DNA of 57,189 nt, taken from Bacteroidia bacterium (lineage in GTDB: Bacteria; Bacteroidota; Bacteroidia; Flavobacteriales_D; JAUILH01). Location of the stretch: contig JAUILH010000009.1 in NCBI GenBank assembly GCA_030433115.1, positions 1-57,189 of the forward strand. Direction: 5' to 3'. The notes beneath the pieces are model-generated. The model was not told where the DNA came from, searched no databases, and was given only the letters and a program-made list of their open reading frames with translations. This document shows, one piece after another, positions 10,901 through 17,984 of this stretch (positions within the stretch are counted from its first letter, which is position 1; each line of letters starts with the position of its first letter). Made by a program: the position numbers and the translations under genes.

Positions 10901-13900
10901 TCCACCTGTCATGGTGGCAGGATCAAAAGTTCCCAGGTTTCCTCCAGTTAAAGTAGATGGTCCGGACCAAGTTCCTGTCGCATCTGGCGTACCGCCCAAT
11001 GAAGCAAATAAATTAACGGCTGCATCTGAAGTACACAGTGAAATCGTACCGTTAGATCCAGCGTCTCCTGCGGTGGTTAATGTCACAACGACATCTGCCG
11101 TGGCATTCGGACATGCTCCCGGACCTGTTACCGTGTAGGTATAAGTTCCGCCATTGTCTGAGGCAGGATCAAAATTTCCAGCATCACCACCGGCCAATGT
11201 ACTTGGACCCGACCACGTTCCTCCATTGTCAGGAGAGCCGCCCAGTTGAGCAAATAGGGATACAATAGCATCATCTGAACACACCGAAATGACGCCATTT
11301 GAACCAGCATCTACCGCAGTGTTTACTGTCACTACCACATCTGCACTCACAGCTGGACAAGCACCTGAAGCGGCAATCGTATATGTATAGGTTCCAGCTG
11401 TCATAGTCGCTGGATCAAAAGTTCCTAGATTTCCTCCGGTTAGTGTAGAAGGACCTGACCAGGTTCCTGTAGCATCTGGTGAACCACCTAAAGACGCAAA
11501 TAAGTTAGCTGGTGCATCTGAGGTACAGAAATCTGCCGTACCGTTTGTTCCGGCATTCCCAGCAGTTGTCAATGTTACGACAACATCTGCACTCACATTT
11601 GGACATGCTCCAGGACCAGTTACCGTATAAGTATAAGTTCCGCCATTGTCTGAAGAAGGATCAAAATTACCTACATCACCACCAGCCAGTGTACTTGGGC
11701 CTGACCAGGTTCCACCATTATCAGGAGAGCCTCCCAATTGAGCAAATAAGGACTCAATAGCATCATCTGAGCACAGTGAAATGGCTCCATTTGAACCAGC
11801 ATCTGCAGGAGAATTTACAGTTACTACCACATCAGCACTCACAGCAGGACAAACGCCATTGGCAGCAATGGTATAGGTATAAGTACCGGCGGTCATTGTA
11901 GCTGGATCAAAAGTTCCCAGATTACCTCCGGTTAAGGTAGAAGGTCCTGACCAAGTTCCTGTGGCATCCGGGGTACCTCCCAATGACGCAAATAGGTTGG
12001 CCGGTGCGTCTGAGGTACAGAAATCTGCTGTACCGTTGGACCCTGCATCTCCAGCAGTTGTCAAAGTCACAACAACATCCGCAGTAACGGCAGGACAGGC
12101 GCCATTAGCTGGAACTGTGTATGTATATGTACCTGCTGACATGGTTGATGGGTTGAATGTTCCCAGGTTACCTCCTGTTAAGGTAGAAGGTCCTGACCAA
12201 GTTCCTGTGGCATCTGGGGTACCTCCGAGAGAGGCAAACAGATTGACTGGTGAATCGGATGTACATAGTGAAATATTGCCATTTGTTCCTGCATCACCAG
12301 AGGTATTTACTGTTACCAAAGCACTTGCATTATTACTACAACCGTTGGCATCAGTACCAACCACAGAGAAGGTTGTATTAACGGCAGGAGATTCCGTAAT
12401 AGAAGTAGTGGTTTGTCCATTAGGAGACCATACGTAAGATACACCTCCGTTTCCTGTTAAAATAATACTTCCACCATTACAAATTGCACCACTTCCGGGG
12501 TTGGTAGTAATTGTGATATTAGGAAGTGGGTTTATTACCACCGAAATACTGGTAGTATCGGACGGAATACACGCATTGGGGTTAAAGGCGACCAATTGCA
12601 CCGTATAGGTTCCAGAAGTAGCATACGTATGTGTCGGATTTACTGCACTACTTGTGGGCGAACCATCTCCAAAATTCCACTCGTAGCCGGTTGCTCCGGT
12701 ACTGTTATTTGTAAATGAGATTGGCACATTTTCGCAACCATCTCCTCCCACGGTAATCCCGGCAGCTCCTGGTGAATAGGTATCTAAGTCGAACTTGAAT
12801 ACGGCATTATTACAGTTAGTAGACCCATTTGTTGAAGAGAAAGCTCCGGCGGTCGTTGGGAATCCGTTATTCCCACCACAACTGGCACAAACGGCCTGAT
12901 AAATGATTCCTCTATTATCAAAAGTAGACGACCCTCCATCCACATGATCCACTACAGCGGGATCTCCGATGAATGATCCGTACAATAAATTGGTGGCATT
13001 TTGATCGAGAACTATGAAATGGAAATCTCCACCATCCGTGGTTGTTTGATAGGCGCCTGCCGTTGTAGGACAACCTGTAGAAGTACCTCCGTTAAAGCCT
13101 CTACCCCATCCACCTGCGATAATTTTACCACAAGAATCGACCTGAAAACCTGTTGGGTTAATGTTTGGGGCATTGGTTCCGGCACCATAAACGGTACTAA
13201 AATTAGTAGTGGTTAGCGCCGCATCATAACTTGCAATAAACTGAGAACTTCCAGCATTGCTGTATGTTCCGGCAGTTACTGGCCACGCACCGTTAAATGA
13301 TATACCAAATACGAATACATCACCATTATCATCAACATCAACATAAAAGCTTCCATCCTTATTGGTTGTACCTATATAAGTAGATGCCTGGAGCGTGGTA
13401 GCAGTGGTGTTGAGGTGAGAGATGAATCCATCTACTGCGCCATTATATGTTCCATCTACCACACCCGCTGTAGTTGGGAAGTTATTACTTTGTGTTGCCC
13501 CGGTAATAAAAGCTGCATTCGTGGCATCCAATGTGATACCGAACCCAGCATCCACATTGGTTCCCCCCAGGTAAGTACTGTATGTTAAAGCCGTGAGGTT
13601 GATAGGCATTTTGAAAGTTACGGCATCTTGTGCACCTCCTAGTGTAGCATCTAATGCGCCAGCACTTGTTGGAAAATCTGCGGATCGGGAGGACGACACA
13701 ACGTATACATTGTTGGAGGCATCCAAAATTATTTGTCCCCTATGTGAATCACCATAAGAGAATTTTGTGTTTGGTGTAGCTGTGGTGATGTTCTCGTCTA
13801 CATTGGCACCATCCAGCCCAGTTCCACCAACATAAGTACTTGCTACCAGTGTGGTTAGAGTTCCGTTTAATTTGGCAACAAAAATATCGGTTGCTCCATT

Positions 13901-15103
13901 GTAAGTATTGTCAAAAGCGGATGCTGAAGTTGGGAAATCGGCTGATCTGGTTTTTCCCAGAATGTAGATATTGTCTGAAGGATCTACAACCAAACTATGG
14001 GGGGTTTCAAAATCAGACCCTCCAAGATATGTTGAAGCCAACAGCGTTTGTCCATCTGCACTAAACACGGACACAGTGACATCTGCGGCCAAACCACCTG
14101 TAGGTTGTGAAGCCGATCCGTTGTATGTTACATCAAAAGCACCTACGGTTGTTGGATAATTGGCACCATCGGCAACTCCAGCCATCACCATTCTCCCATC
14201 ATCTGTGTGGCCGGCGGTGAATCCCCAGTTGTCACTAGTTGACCCTGAATAAGTTGAGGCAACAAGGTTTGGATCGATTATCAATTCTACAGAACTGTCA
14301 TATCCATTCGGGAATTCAAAAGACACTTCTGTTCCGTTTAAAGCAAAATTACAAGCGACTTCCACTTTTGCACCATTGATAATTTGATAGGCAACTGGTT
14401 TATATTCAACAATTCCTGCCAGGTTGGTATAGATACCTAAGGCACCTGAAGGTTCATATAAGAATACTTTACCTGCACCGCTGTAGTTCATTCGGATTTT
14501 TGAATGATCTGCTCCCGGCGCCAATCTGATATCATATTTGAGGTGATCATCGAAAGACTTATATACGACATCAATGCCATCGTACATGTTTTCGTAGGTC
14601 AATTCTCCAAACATTTTAATATTTGAAAAACTACCATTCTGAGTATGGTAAGAGATTGCTGGCTGGCGGTAAGTCTTAGATGCTGAAATATGAGGTGATG
14701 GATTGCTACCTACAAACTCCATGTTCACCACATGCTGTTGAATTTTTACTGGTTCTCCTGAGCCATGAACGGCATGATAGAATTTGTGAGCATCAAAGAA
14801 GTGATATTTGATCCCATTGTCTTCAAAATACAAATATCCATCAATCAATTCTGCCCGATAGTTTACTCTGGAATCCCACTGCCCTTTGTTCTCCTTAAAT
14901 CTGGCAACTTCAACACTTGATTCAAATGAAATTGGATTCTTGTAAAGCTCACTAAACTCATTGAGTCCTTCTTGGTGAGTTCTATCTCCCGGGTGCTGGT
15001 GGGTAATGGAATTATTGTTTTGCAACAAATTAGCCTCTTCCTGGGCAACAACATGGCATGCACTCAACGTTAGTACGCCGAGCATCAGTAGTCTGATATT
15101 CAT
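4949..15103 (-). CDS. Giant T9SS type B surface protein (DUF7948, SBBP, PKD, 12 x 82-aa and Asp-rich repeats, CHU_C)
   Basis: A 3384-residue secreted protein. The N-terminal signal could be cut after VVA-Q or used as a lipobox (LSAC, Cys16). Domains in order are: DUF7948-like (about 60-285, FKENKGQWDSRVNYRAEL); SBBP beta-propeller repeats (about 285-770, VASTYLGGSDFETP, RSADFPTSA); PKD (about 778-860, WNFGDGSP); an Ig-like domain (about 862-935). Next come twelve 82-residue repeats (937-1919), then three superrepeats of thrombospondin-3-like Asp-rich motifs (1921 to about 3285). It ends in a CHU_C type B sorting domain (about 3287-3384, SPNGDGVNDFF, VNRWGNKVFE, ATYFYIIDLG). Known: CHU_C domains route proteins through T9SS. 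Inferred: a long calcium-stiffened surface adhesin. It heads the operon with PorP/SprF and PD40-OmpA genes and has its own promoter at 15202-15232. Confidence 0.92.
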   Translation of the reverse strand: MNIRLLMLGVLTLSACHVVAQEEANLLQNNNSITHQHPGDRTHQEGLNEFSELYKNPISFESSVEVARFKENKGQWDSRVNYRAELIDGYLYFEDNGIKYHFFDAHKFYHAVHGSGEPVKIQQHVVNMEFVGSNPSPHISASKTYRQPAISYHTQNGSFSNIKMFGELTYENMYDGIDVVYKSFDDHLKYDIRLAPGADHSKIRMNYSGAGKVFLYEPSGALGIYTNLAGIVEYKPVAYQIINGAKVEVACNFALNGTEVSFEFPNGYDSSVELIIDPNLVASTYSGSTSDNWGFTAGHTDDGRMVMAGVADGANYPTTVGAFDVTYNGSASQPTGGLAADVTVSVFSADGQTLLASTYLGGSDFETPHSLVVDPSDNIYILGKTRSADFPTSASAFDNTYNGATDIFVAKLNGTLTTLVASTYVGGTGLDGANVDENITTATPNTKFSYGDSHRGQIILDASNNVYVVSSSRSADFPTSAGALDATLGGAQDAVTFKMPINLTALTYSTYLGGTNVDAGFGITLDATNAAFITGATQSNNFPTTAGVVDGTYNGAVDGFISHLNTTATTLQASTYIGTTNKDGSFYVDVDDNGDVFVFGISFNGAWPVTAGTYSNAGSSQFIASYDAALTTTNFSTVYGAGTNAPNINPTGFQVDSCGKIIAGGWGRGFNGGTSTGCPTTAGAYQTTTDGGDFHFIVLDQNATNLLYGSFIGDPAVVDHVDGGSSTFDNRGIIYQAVCASCGGNNGFPTTAGAFSSTNGSTNCNNAVFKFDLDTYSPGAAGITVGGDGCENVPISFTNNSTGATGYEWNFGDGSPTSSAVNPTHTYATSGTYTVQLVAFNPNACIPSDTTSISVVINPLPNITITTNPGSGAICNGGSIILTGNGGVSYVWSPNGQTTTSITESPAVNTTFSVVGTDANGCSNNASALVTVNTSGDAGTNGNISLCTSDSPVNLFASLGGTPDATGTWSGPSTLTGGNLGTFNPSTMSAGTYTYTVPANGACPAVTADVVVTLTTAGDAGSNGTADFCTSDAPANLFASLGGTPDATGTWSGPSTLTGGNLGTFDPATMTAGTYTYTIAANGVCPAVSADVVVTVNSPADAGSNGAISLCSDDAIESLFAQLGGSPDNGGTWSGPSTLAGGDVGNFDPSSDNGGTYTYTVTGPGACPNVSADVVVTLTTAGNAGTNGTADFCTSDAPANLFASLGGSPDATGTWSGPSTLTGGNLGTFDPATMTAGTYTYTIAASGACPAVSADVVVTVNTAVDAGSNGVISVCSDDAIVSLFAQLGGSPDNGGTWSGPSTLAGGDAGNFDPASDNGGTYTYTVTGPGACPNATADVVVTLTTAGDAGSNGTISLCTSDAAVNLFASLGGTPDATGTWSGPSTLTGGNLGTFDPATMTGGTYTYTIAASGACPAVSADVVVTLTVGPNAGTNGTADFCSDDASANLFASLGGTPDATGTWSGPSTLTGGNLGTFDPATMTAGTYTYTVVGGGACPNATADVVVTVTTAGDAGSNGTADFCTSDASTDLFTALGGTPDNGGTWSGPSTLTGGDAGTFDPATMAAGTYTYTIAASGACPAVSADVVVTLTTAGDAGSNGTADFCSNDAPTNLFASLGGSPDATGTWSGPSTLTGGNLGTFDPATMTAGTYTYTIAANGVCPAVSADVVVTVTTAGDAGSNGTADFCTSDASANLFASLGGTPDATGTWSGPSTLTGGNLGTFDPATMTAGTYTYTIAASGACPTVSADVVVSVTNGGDAGSNGTADFCTSDATADLFASLGGSPDATGTWSGPSTLTGGNLGTFDPATMTAGTYTYTIAASGPCPAVSADVVVTLSTAANAGTNGPLSICNNDPAIDLITLLGGTPDAGGTWTGPSTLGGGDQGTFDPATMSAGTYTYTVTGTGACPNATADVVVTILTNCDTDGDGINDSVDDDDDNDGIPDIVEGTGDSDGDGIPDSLDLDSDNDGIPDVVEAGGQDADGDGVIDGFTDTNGDGMDDNTATNPLPNPDSDGDGVNDVVDLDSDNDGIPDVTEAGGQDADGDGIVDGYTDNDGDGFSDNIDTDDNTIPGSGDGSGTPHPNPDTDNDGINDYLDLDSDNDGIPDVVESNDGDTSVDPDGDGMIGNGPVGSAGNPDADGDGLADVVDPDDNTTPAPLDGPGTPSPNNDNDNDGINDMLDLDSDNDGIMDIIEAGGSDADGNGMVDGQIDGNSNGWDDNVEANPYPTPNTDGTGLPNYIDIDSDDDGITDNIEGQSTGGYVAPSGNDANNNGVDDAYEGTGAINPYDHDTDGNPDYTDLDSDNDGEPDAIEGHDFNGDGVPDTAPSGNDSDGDGLDDAYDIDGTSTTDAGGANNGGQLPMDGSIADQDNPGVGNLDFREADSDGDGIDDSVDLDDDNDGIPDIVEGTGDSDGDGIPDYLDLDSDNDGIPDVIEAGGQDADGDGIIDGFTDTDGDGLDDNTSTNPLPNPDTDGDGVNDVVDLDSDNDGIPDTIEAGGTDADGDGILDGYVDADGDGFNDNVDTDDNTTPAPGDGTGTSLPNPDTDGDGINDNLDLDSDNDGIPDVVESNDGDTSVDPDGDGMIGNGPVGSAGNPDTDGDGLADVVDPDDNTTPTPNDGPGTPSPDSDTDGDGIKDALDLDADNDGIADIIEAGGQDADGDGMVDGQTDGNSNGWDDNVEANPYPTPNTDGTGLPDHLDIDADDDGIVDNIEGQSTSGYTAPSGNDANGNGLDDAYEGAGAIVPEDTDSDGTPDYLDLDSDDDGDPDLLEGWDTDNDGTADTTPSGNDSDGDGLDDAFDVDGTSTTDTGGPTNNGTLPTDFPDLDVPGIGDQDWREVFIDTDGDGIVDDIDLDDDNDGIPDIVEGSGDSDGDGIPDSLDLDSDNDGIPDVIEAGGQDADGDGIIDGFTDTDGDGMDDNTSTNPLPNPDTDGDGVNDVVDLDSDNDGIPDIIEAGGQDADGDGVVDNFTDNDGDGFDDGVDTDDNNVPGSGDGTGTPYPNPDTDNDGIKDYLDLDSDNDGIPDVVESNDGDTSVDPDGDGMIGTGTAPDADGDGLADVVDPDDNSTTTPGDGPGTPSPDSDTDGDGIKDVLDLDSDNDGIVDIVEAGGQDADGDGMVDNQTDTNGNGWDDDIEVNPLPTPDTDGSGRPNYIDIDSDDDGIVDNIEGQSSSGYTAPGGTDANGNGIDDVYEGSGAIGSEDTDGDGTPDYLDLDSDNDGRPDLVEGWDTDGDGVADTVPSGNDSDNDGLDDAFDVDGTSATDNGGATNGGTLPADFPNTNAPNTAELDWREIYEEGLFIPEGFSPNGDGVNDFFVISGLQDYPDNKITIVNRWGNKVFESNTGYENDWDGTNQFGVSLGDQLPVATYFYIIDLGKEGPDGEQVIKGYIYLTR
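5250..9343 (-). repeat. Three tandem superrepeats of about 457 residues, Asp-rich TSP3-like
   Basis: The coding sequence holds three long tandem copies, each opening with a D-S/T-D-G-D-G-I block. Copy 1 spans 9343-7973 and copy 2 spans 7972-6602; both are exactly 1371 nt (457 codons). Copy 3 runs from 6601 to about 5250 and is slightly shorter, in part because it lacks the NGPVGSAGN segment. Inside each copy, short units such as DLDSDNDGIPD and DADGDG recur. Asp at alternating positions resembles calcium-binding thrombospondin type 3 repeats. Confidence 0.9.
9347..12295 (-). repeat. Twelve tandem 82-residue (about 246 nt) repeats in the giant adhesin
   Basis: The 2949-nt block encodes twelve copies of a unit that opens DAGSNGTADFC and continues with LFASLGG, GTWSGPSTLTGG, GTYTYT, CP and ADVVVTV. 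Two sub-types alternate irregularly: most copies have PDATGTW, while copies 3 and 5 have PDNGGTW with GGDxGNFDP. Each unit has two conserved Cys residues that could form a disulfide. The last copy (NAGTNGPLSIC) is the most divergent, as is common at array ends. Confidence 0.9.
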
Positions 15104-15160
15104 AGCAGCAATCTTTAAATTAGACAGCCGCCAAATTGCACAATCCCTTGCATTTTACCC

Positions 15161-15183
15161 AAAAAATGTTCTGAACGAACATT
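15161..15183 (-). other. Weak hairpin with T-run in the giant adhesin leader
   Basis: On the minus strand AATGTTC, loop GTTCA and GAACATT (15183-15165) form a 7-bp stem continued by a run of six T in all (15166-15161). It lies about 15-35 nt after the expected start site of the promoter at 15202-15232, inside the 95-nt leader. The stem has only two GC pairs, so termination would be inefficient. It could also be a weak terminator for the MORN gene upstream. Confidence 0.35.
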
Positions 15184-15201
15184 ATTTTTCGATGAAATGC
15201 A

Positions 15202-15232
15202 CAAATTTATCGGTGAATAACATGATATCAAA
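15202..15232 (-). promoter_or_regulatory. Promoter of the giant adhesin operon
   Basis: On the minus strand TTTG (15232-15229), exactly 19 nt, then TAAATTTG (15209-15202): a full match to the Bacteroidota TTTG-N19-TAnnTTTG consensus. The expected start site near 15198 leaves a leader of about 95 nt before the ATG at 15103. It lies in the gap behind the MORN-repeat gene, so the adhesin operon can be transcribed on its own. Confidence 0.75.
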
Positions 15233-15255
15233 CCCATGAAAATCAAGATAATAAC

Positions 15256-17247
15256 TTACTTATACTTGTATTTTTTGCCCTCTAACACGTCTTTATGGAG
15301 TGCTCCGTTCTTGTAAATCTTGTGTCCGGCAAGTTTGCCTTTTTTATTGAACACCTTCATATCTCCATGCTTGATGCCATCTTTGTAGTTGATTTCACTG
15401 ATGAGTCTTCCCCTCAAGGTATAACTTCTGCTCGGACCATTTAGTTTACCATTTTTGTAAGTCTCTTCGATACCAACTACTTTACCTCCGGGATTAAAGT
15501 GTTTCCACACACCATCTTGCTGACCTTCGGAGAAGGTACCAATACTCGCCAATTTCTTATCCTTCTGGCTATATGTTTTCCACTCGCCATGTTTTCGCCT
15601 GTACTCGTACTCGTTTAAACGTGCACTTTCTGAATAATCGTGGCCCAACTTATCATAAGCCTGCGTCATGGCGTTTTTCCTTTTAAAGATTTTATATTCT
15701 CCTTCTTGGTATAAGTCGCCATCTTCAAAATAGTACTTCCACAATCCGGTTTCCAGGTCGTTCTTGCGAGTGCCTTCGTACCTTGGTTTTCCGTTTGAGT
15801 ACCAGCCTCTCCAAGGACCATCCATGCTGCCCATTTTAAAGGTGCCTTCATCCATCATTTGACCGTTTGCGTACCAGGATTGCCATACACCGTCTTCCTT
15901 ACCTTTCTCAAAAGTGCCCTGATTGACTTTGTTCCCATTTTCGAAATATGTGATCCATAAGCCCTGTCTTAAGCCTTTATCAAATCCTCCTTCTTTCCAA
16001 AGCTCTCCCGTTTCAAAATAGAATTTCCAATCACCTGTCTTCAAGTCATTTTCAAAATAGCCTACTGCTTCTAGCTGACCATTTGGGAACCATTTTTCCC
16101 ATTTACCAGTTCTTAAGTCTCTTTCATAAAATCCGACAGAAGCCAATTGACCGTTGGGATGCCATTGTTCCCATTTACCGTCTCTCTGGTCATTTTTGAA
16201 CTCCCCTCTTAAATCCTTTGATCCATCCTTGGCAAACCATTCCCAAAGCCCAACTTTGACACCTTCATCATAGGTACCACGGACCTGCACTTGTCCTTGC
16301 ATGTAAGCCTCTTCCCCTTCATTTTTCACCAATGTTGATTCACCTCTCAGGTACATTCTTGCAAAGTCTCCATGCAGTTTTCCATTTTTATAGTTGGCGC
16401 TTCTCACCAGACGACCATTTCTATGCCAATGCCTCCAAAGACCGGTTTTCTCACCCATGTTGTAATCTCCAAACACAGACTTTTTCCCATTAGAATGGTA
16501 CTCTTCGAAAGCACCATTAATTTCACCATTCTTATAGGTGTATTTTTCTTTTATCAAGGCGCCATCCGGAAGTATAAATTTGCCCTTTTCATCATCCTTA
16601 GGTTGATATTTTTGGTAATATTCAATTTTCTGCCCATTGCCATTCTTCACCATTTCTTTTCCATCCCTTGAGAAATAAGACCACAGTAGTGGAATGCTGT
16701 CCGTTTCCTGATATTCTTCTACCAGATATGGCTTACCATCCGGGTAGTTGAAAGTCCATTTGCCCAGTCGTTTACCATAAGACCAATTACCTTTTTCAAC
16801 CAATTTACCGGCCTCATTCCAAGCCCTGAAAATGCTGTCCTGAACATTCCAGTAAAAATAACCTTCATTCTTTTTGTTGCCGTTTTGGTAGTACTGGGTG
16901 ACTTTTCCATGCAGATACCCGCGCACATAGTTTGCGACCTCTTCTACCTTACCATTTTCATAGAAAAAACGCCATTCTCCAAGTTTTTTACCCAAATCGG
17001 AAAAACCTGAACCACTGACGTAACCTCTTCCCCTTACTTTAGTGCTATCGTAGTCGTAGTAATAAACCACCAATTGTTTTTCTACATTGTCTACCGGTTT
17101 TTTTTGTGCCTCATTGAGTGCTGCTTCTTTCCTGGCCTTTTCAGCGGCTTTGGCATTTTTAGATTTGTATTTTTCCCAATCCTTTTGAGCATTGAGGTGA
17201 CCAAGGGAAAACAAACAAAAACCTAGTATTAGAATGTATTTTATCAT
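15256..17247 (-). CDS. Exported MORN_2-repeat protein
   Basis: A 663-residue protein from ATG 17247, chosen because it gives a proper signal peptide (MIKYILILGFCLFSLGHLNA); the adjacent ATG at 17250 is equally possible. After a charged stretch (about 20-50) nearly the whole protein is made of roughly 23-residue units with the pattern G-x-W-x-x-[WY]-x-x-[ND]-G-x-x-x-x-x-G-x-[FY]. Examples are GKWEQWHPNGQLASVGFYE and GVWQSWYANGQMMDEGTFK. These are MORN_2-type repeats, also seen in YwqK-like proteins. They form flat beta-sheet scaffolds, but no enzymatic motif is visible. The function is unknown; a periplasmic or surface scaffold is plausible. It is upstream of the adhesin operon on the same strand, separated by that operon's promoter. 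Confidence 0.8.
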   Translation of the reverse strand: MIKYILILGFCLFSLGHLNAQKDWEKYKSKNAKAAEKARKEAALNEAQKKPVDNVEKQLVVYYYDYDSTKVRGRGYVSGSGFSDLGKKLGEWRFFYENGKVEEVANYVRGYLHGKVTQYYQNGNKKNEGYFYWNVQDSIFRAWNEAGKLVEKGNWSYGKRLGKWTFNYPDGKPYLVEEYQETDSIPLLWSYFSRDGKEMVKNGNGQKIEYYQKYQPKDDEKGKFILPDGALIKEKYTYKNGEINGAFEEYHSNGKKSVFGDYNMGEKTGLWRHWHRNGRLVRSANYKNGKLHGDFARMYLRGESTLVKNEGEEAYMQGQVQVRGTYDEGVKVGLWEWFAKDGSKDLRGEFKNDQRDGKWEQWHPNGQLASVGFYERDLRTGKWEKWFPNGQLEAVGYFENDLKTGDWKFYFETGELWKEGGFDKGLRQGLWITYFENGNKVNQGTFEKGKEDGVWQSWYANGQMMDEGTFKMGSMDGPWRGWYSNGKPRYEGTRKNDLETGLWKYYFEDGDLYQEGEYKIFKRKNAMTQAYDKLGHDYSESARLNEYEYRRKHGEWKTYSQKDKKLASIGTFSEGQQDGVWKHFNPGGKVVGIEETYKNGKLNGPSRSYTLRGRLISEINYKDGIKHGDMKVFNKKGKLAGHKIYKNGALHKDVLEGKKYKYK

Positions 17248-17345
17248 CATATAAGAATAGACAGTAAAAATATTGTGCCAAATTGATTGCATAACGGCAC
17301 TGGGAATTATTTATTCCACATTTATAATTGAAAAATCTACTTTGG

Positions 17346-17984
17346 TTACAGTTTGAGCAGTCCCATGATCAGAGAAAAGGTTCCCAAAATGATGAAACCA
17401 AAACCAGAAAACAGGTTAATTCTATCGATCACTTTAGGACTGAGGAAACGTTTGAGTTGCGCAGCTCCAATTATTTTTAATACGTCAATACTGAAGAAAG
17501 TGAGGAGCAAGGCGGTAAAAAACACGAAAATATCACTGCTTGATCGACCATAATTATCAACTGCCACAATCATTACTCCCAGCCAATAAACAATTACAGA
17601 TGGGTTGACCATATTGAGCAGAAATCCTTTGGCAACATCCATTAAGAGGTGTTTACCAGTCACTATCTTAACTTTTTCTCCGACATCATCTCCTTCCGGA
17701 ACCGATTTTGGGCTTTTAAACAAATAGCCGATTCCAAAAATCACAAAAATGGATCCTGCAATGATTCCGGTGATCGCTTTTTCTTCCTGAAGGAATTTAA
17801 GTTGATTTAAGAAAATGAAGCTCAACACAATGGCGGTCAAATCTGAGATAAAAACACCCAAATCGACAAAAAGTGCTTCTTTAATGCCTTTGGTGATGCT
17901 TACTTCAATCAGATACATGAAAACAGGACCAATTAAGACACTCAATAACAACCCTCCTATTATGCCCTGTAGAATTACCTCCAT
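17346..17984 (-). CDS. LysE/RhtB family amino-acid exporter
   Basis: A 212-residue integral membrane protein with about six hydrophobic segments. It opens with the LysE pattern GIIGGLLLSVLIGPVFMYLIE. Other recognisable pieces are FLLNMVNPSVIVYWLGVMI (about 130-148) and a C-terminal segment with FSGFGFIILGTFSLIMG. LysE-family proteins export amino acids or related small molecules across the inner membrane. Its ATG overlaps the stop codon of the upstream GH3 gene by one base (TAATG), so the two are translationally coupled. The exported substrate cannot be read from sequence. Confidence 0.85.
   Translation of the reverse strand: MEVILQGIIGGLLLSVLIGPVFMYLIEVSITKGIKEALFVDLGVFISDLTAIVLSFIFLNQLKFLQEEKAITGIIAGSIFVIFGIGYLFKSPKSVPEGDDVGEKVKIVTGKHLLMDVAKGFLLNMVNPSVIVYWLGVMIVAVDNYGRSSSDIFVFFTALLLTFFSIDVLKIIGAAQLKRFLSPKVIDRINLFSGFGFIILGTFSLIMGLLKL

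Noticed and set aside
9347..12295. Direct repeats considered as a CRISPR array
   Set aside because: The period is 246 nt, the copies are in one reading frame and there are no unique spacers or cas genes; they are protein repeats.
5284..12437. Many plus-strand open frames over the giant adhesin repeats (Ser/Pro- or His/Leu-rich)
   Set aside because: They recur with the period of the minus-strand repeats and have no family features; they are shadows of the adhesin gene.
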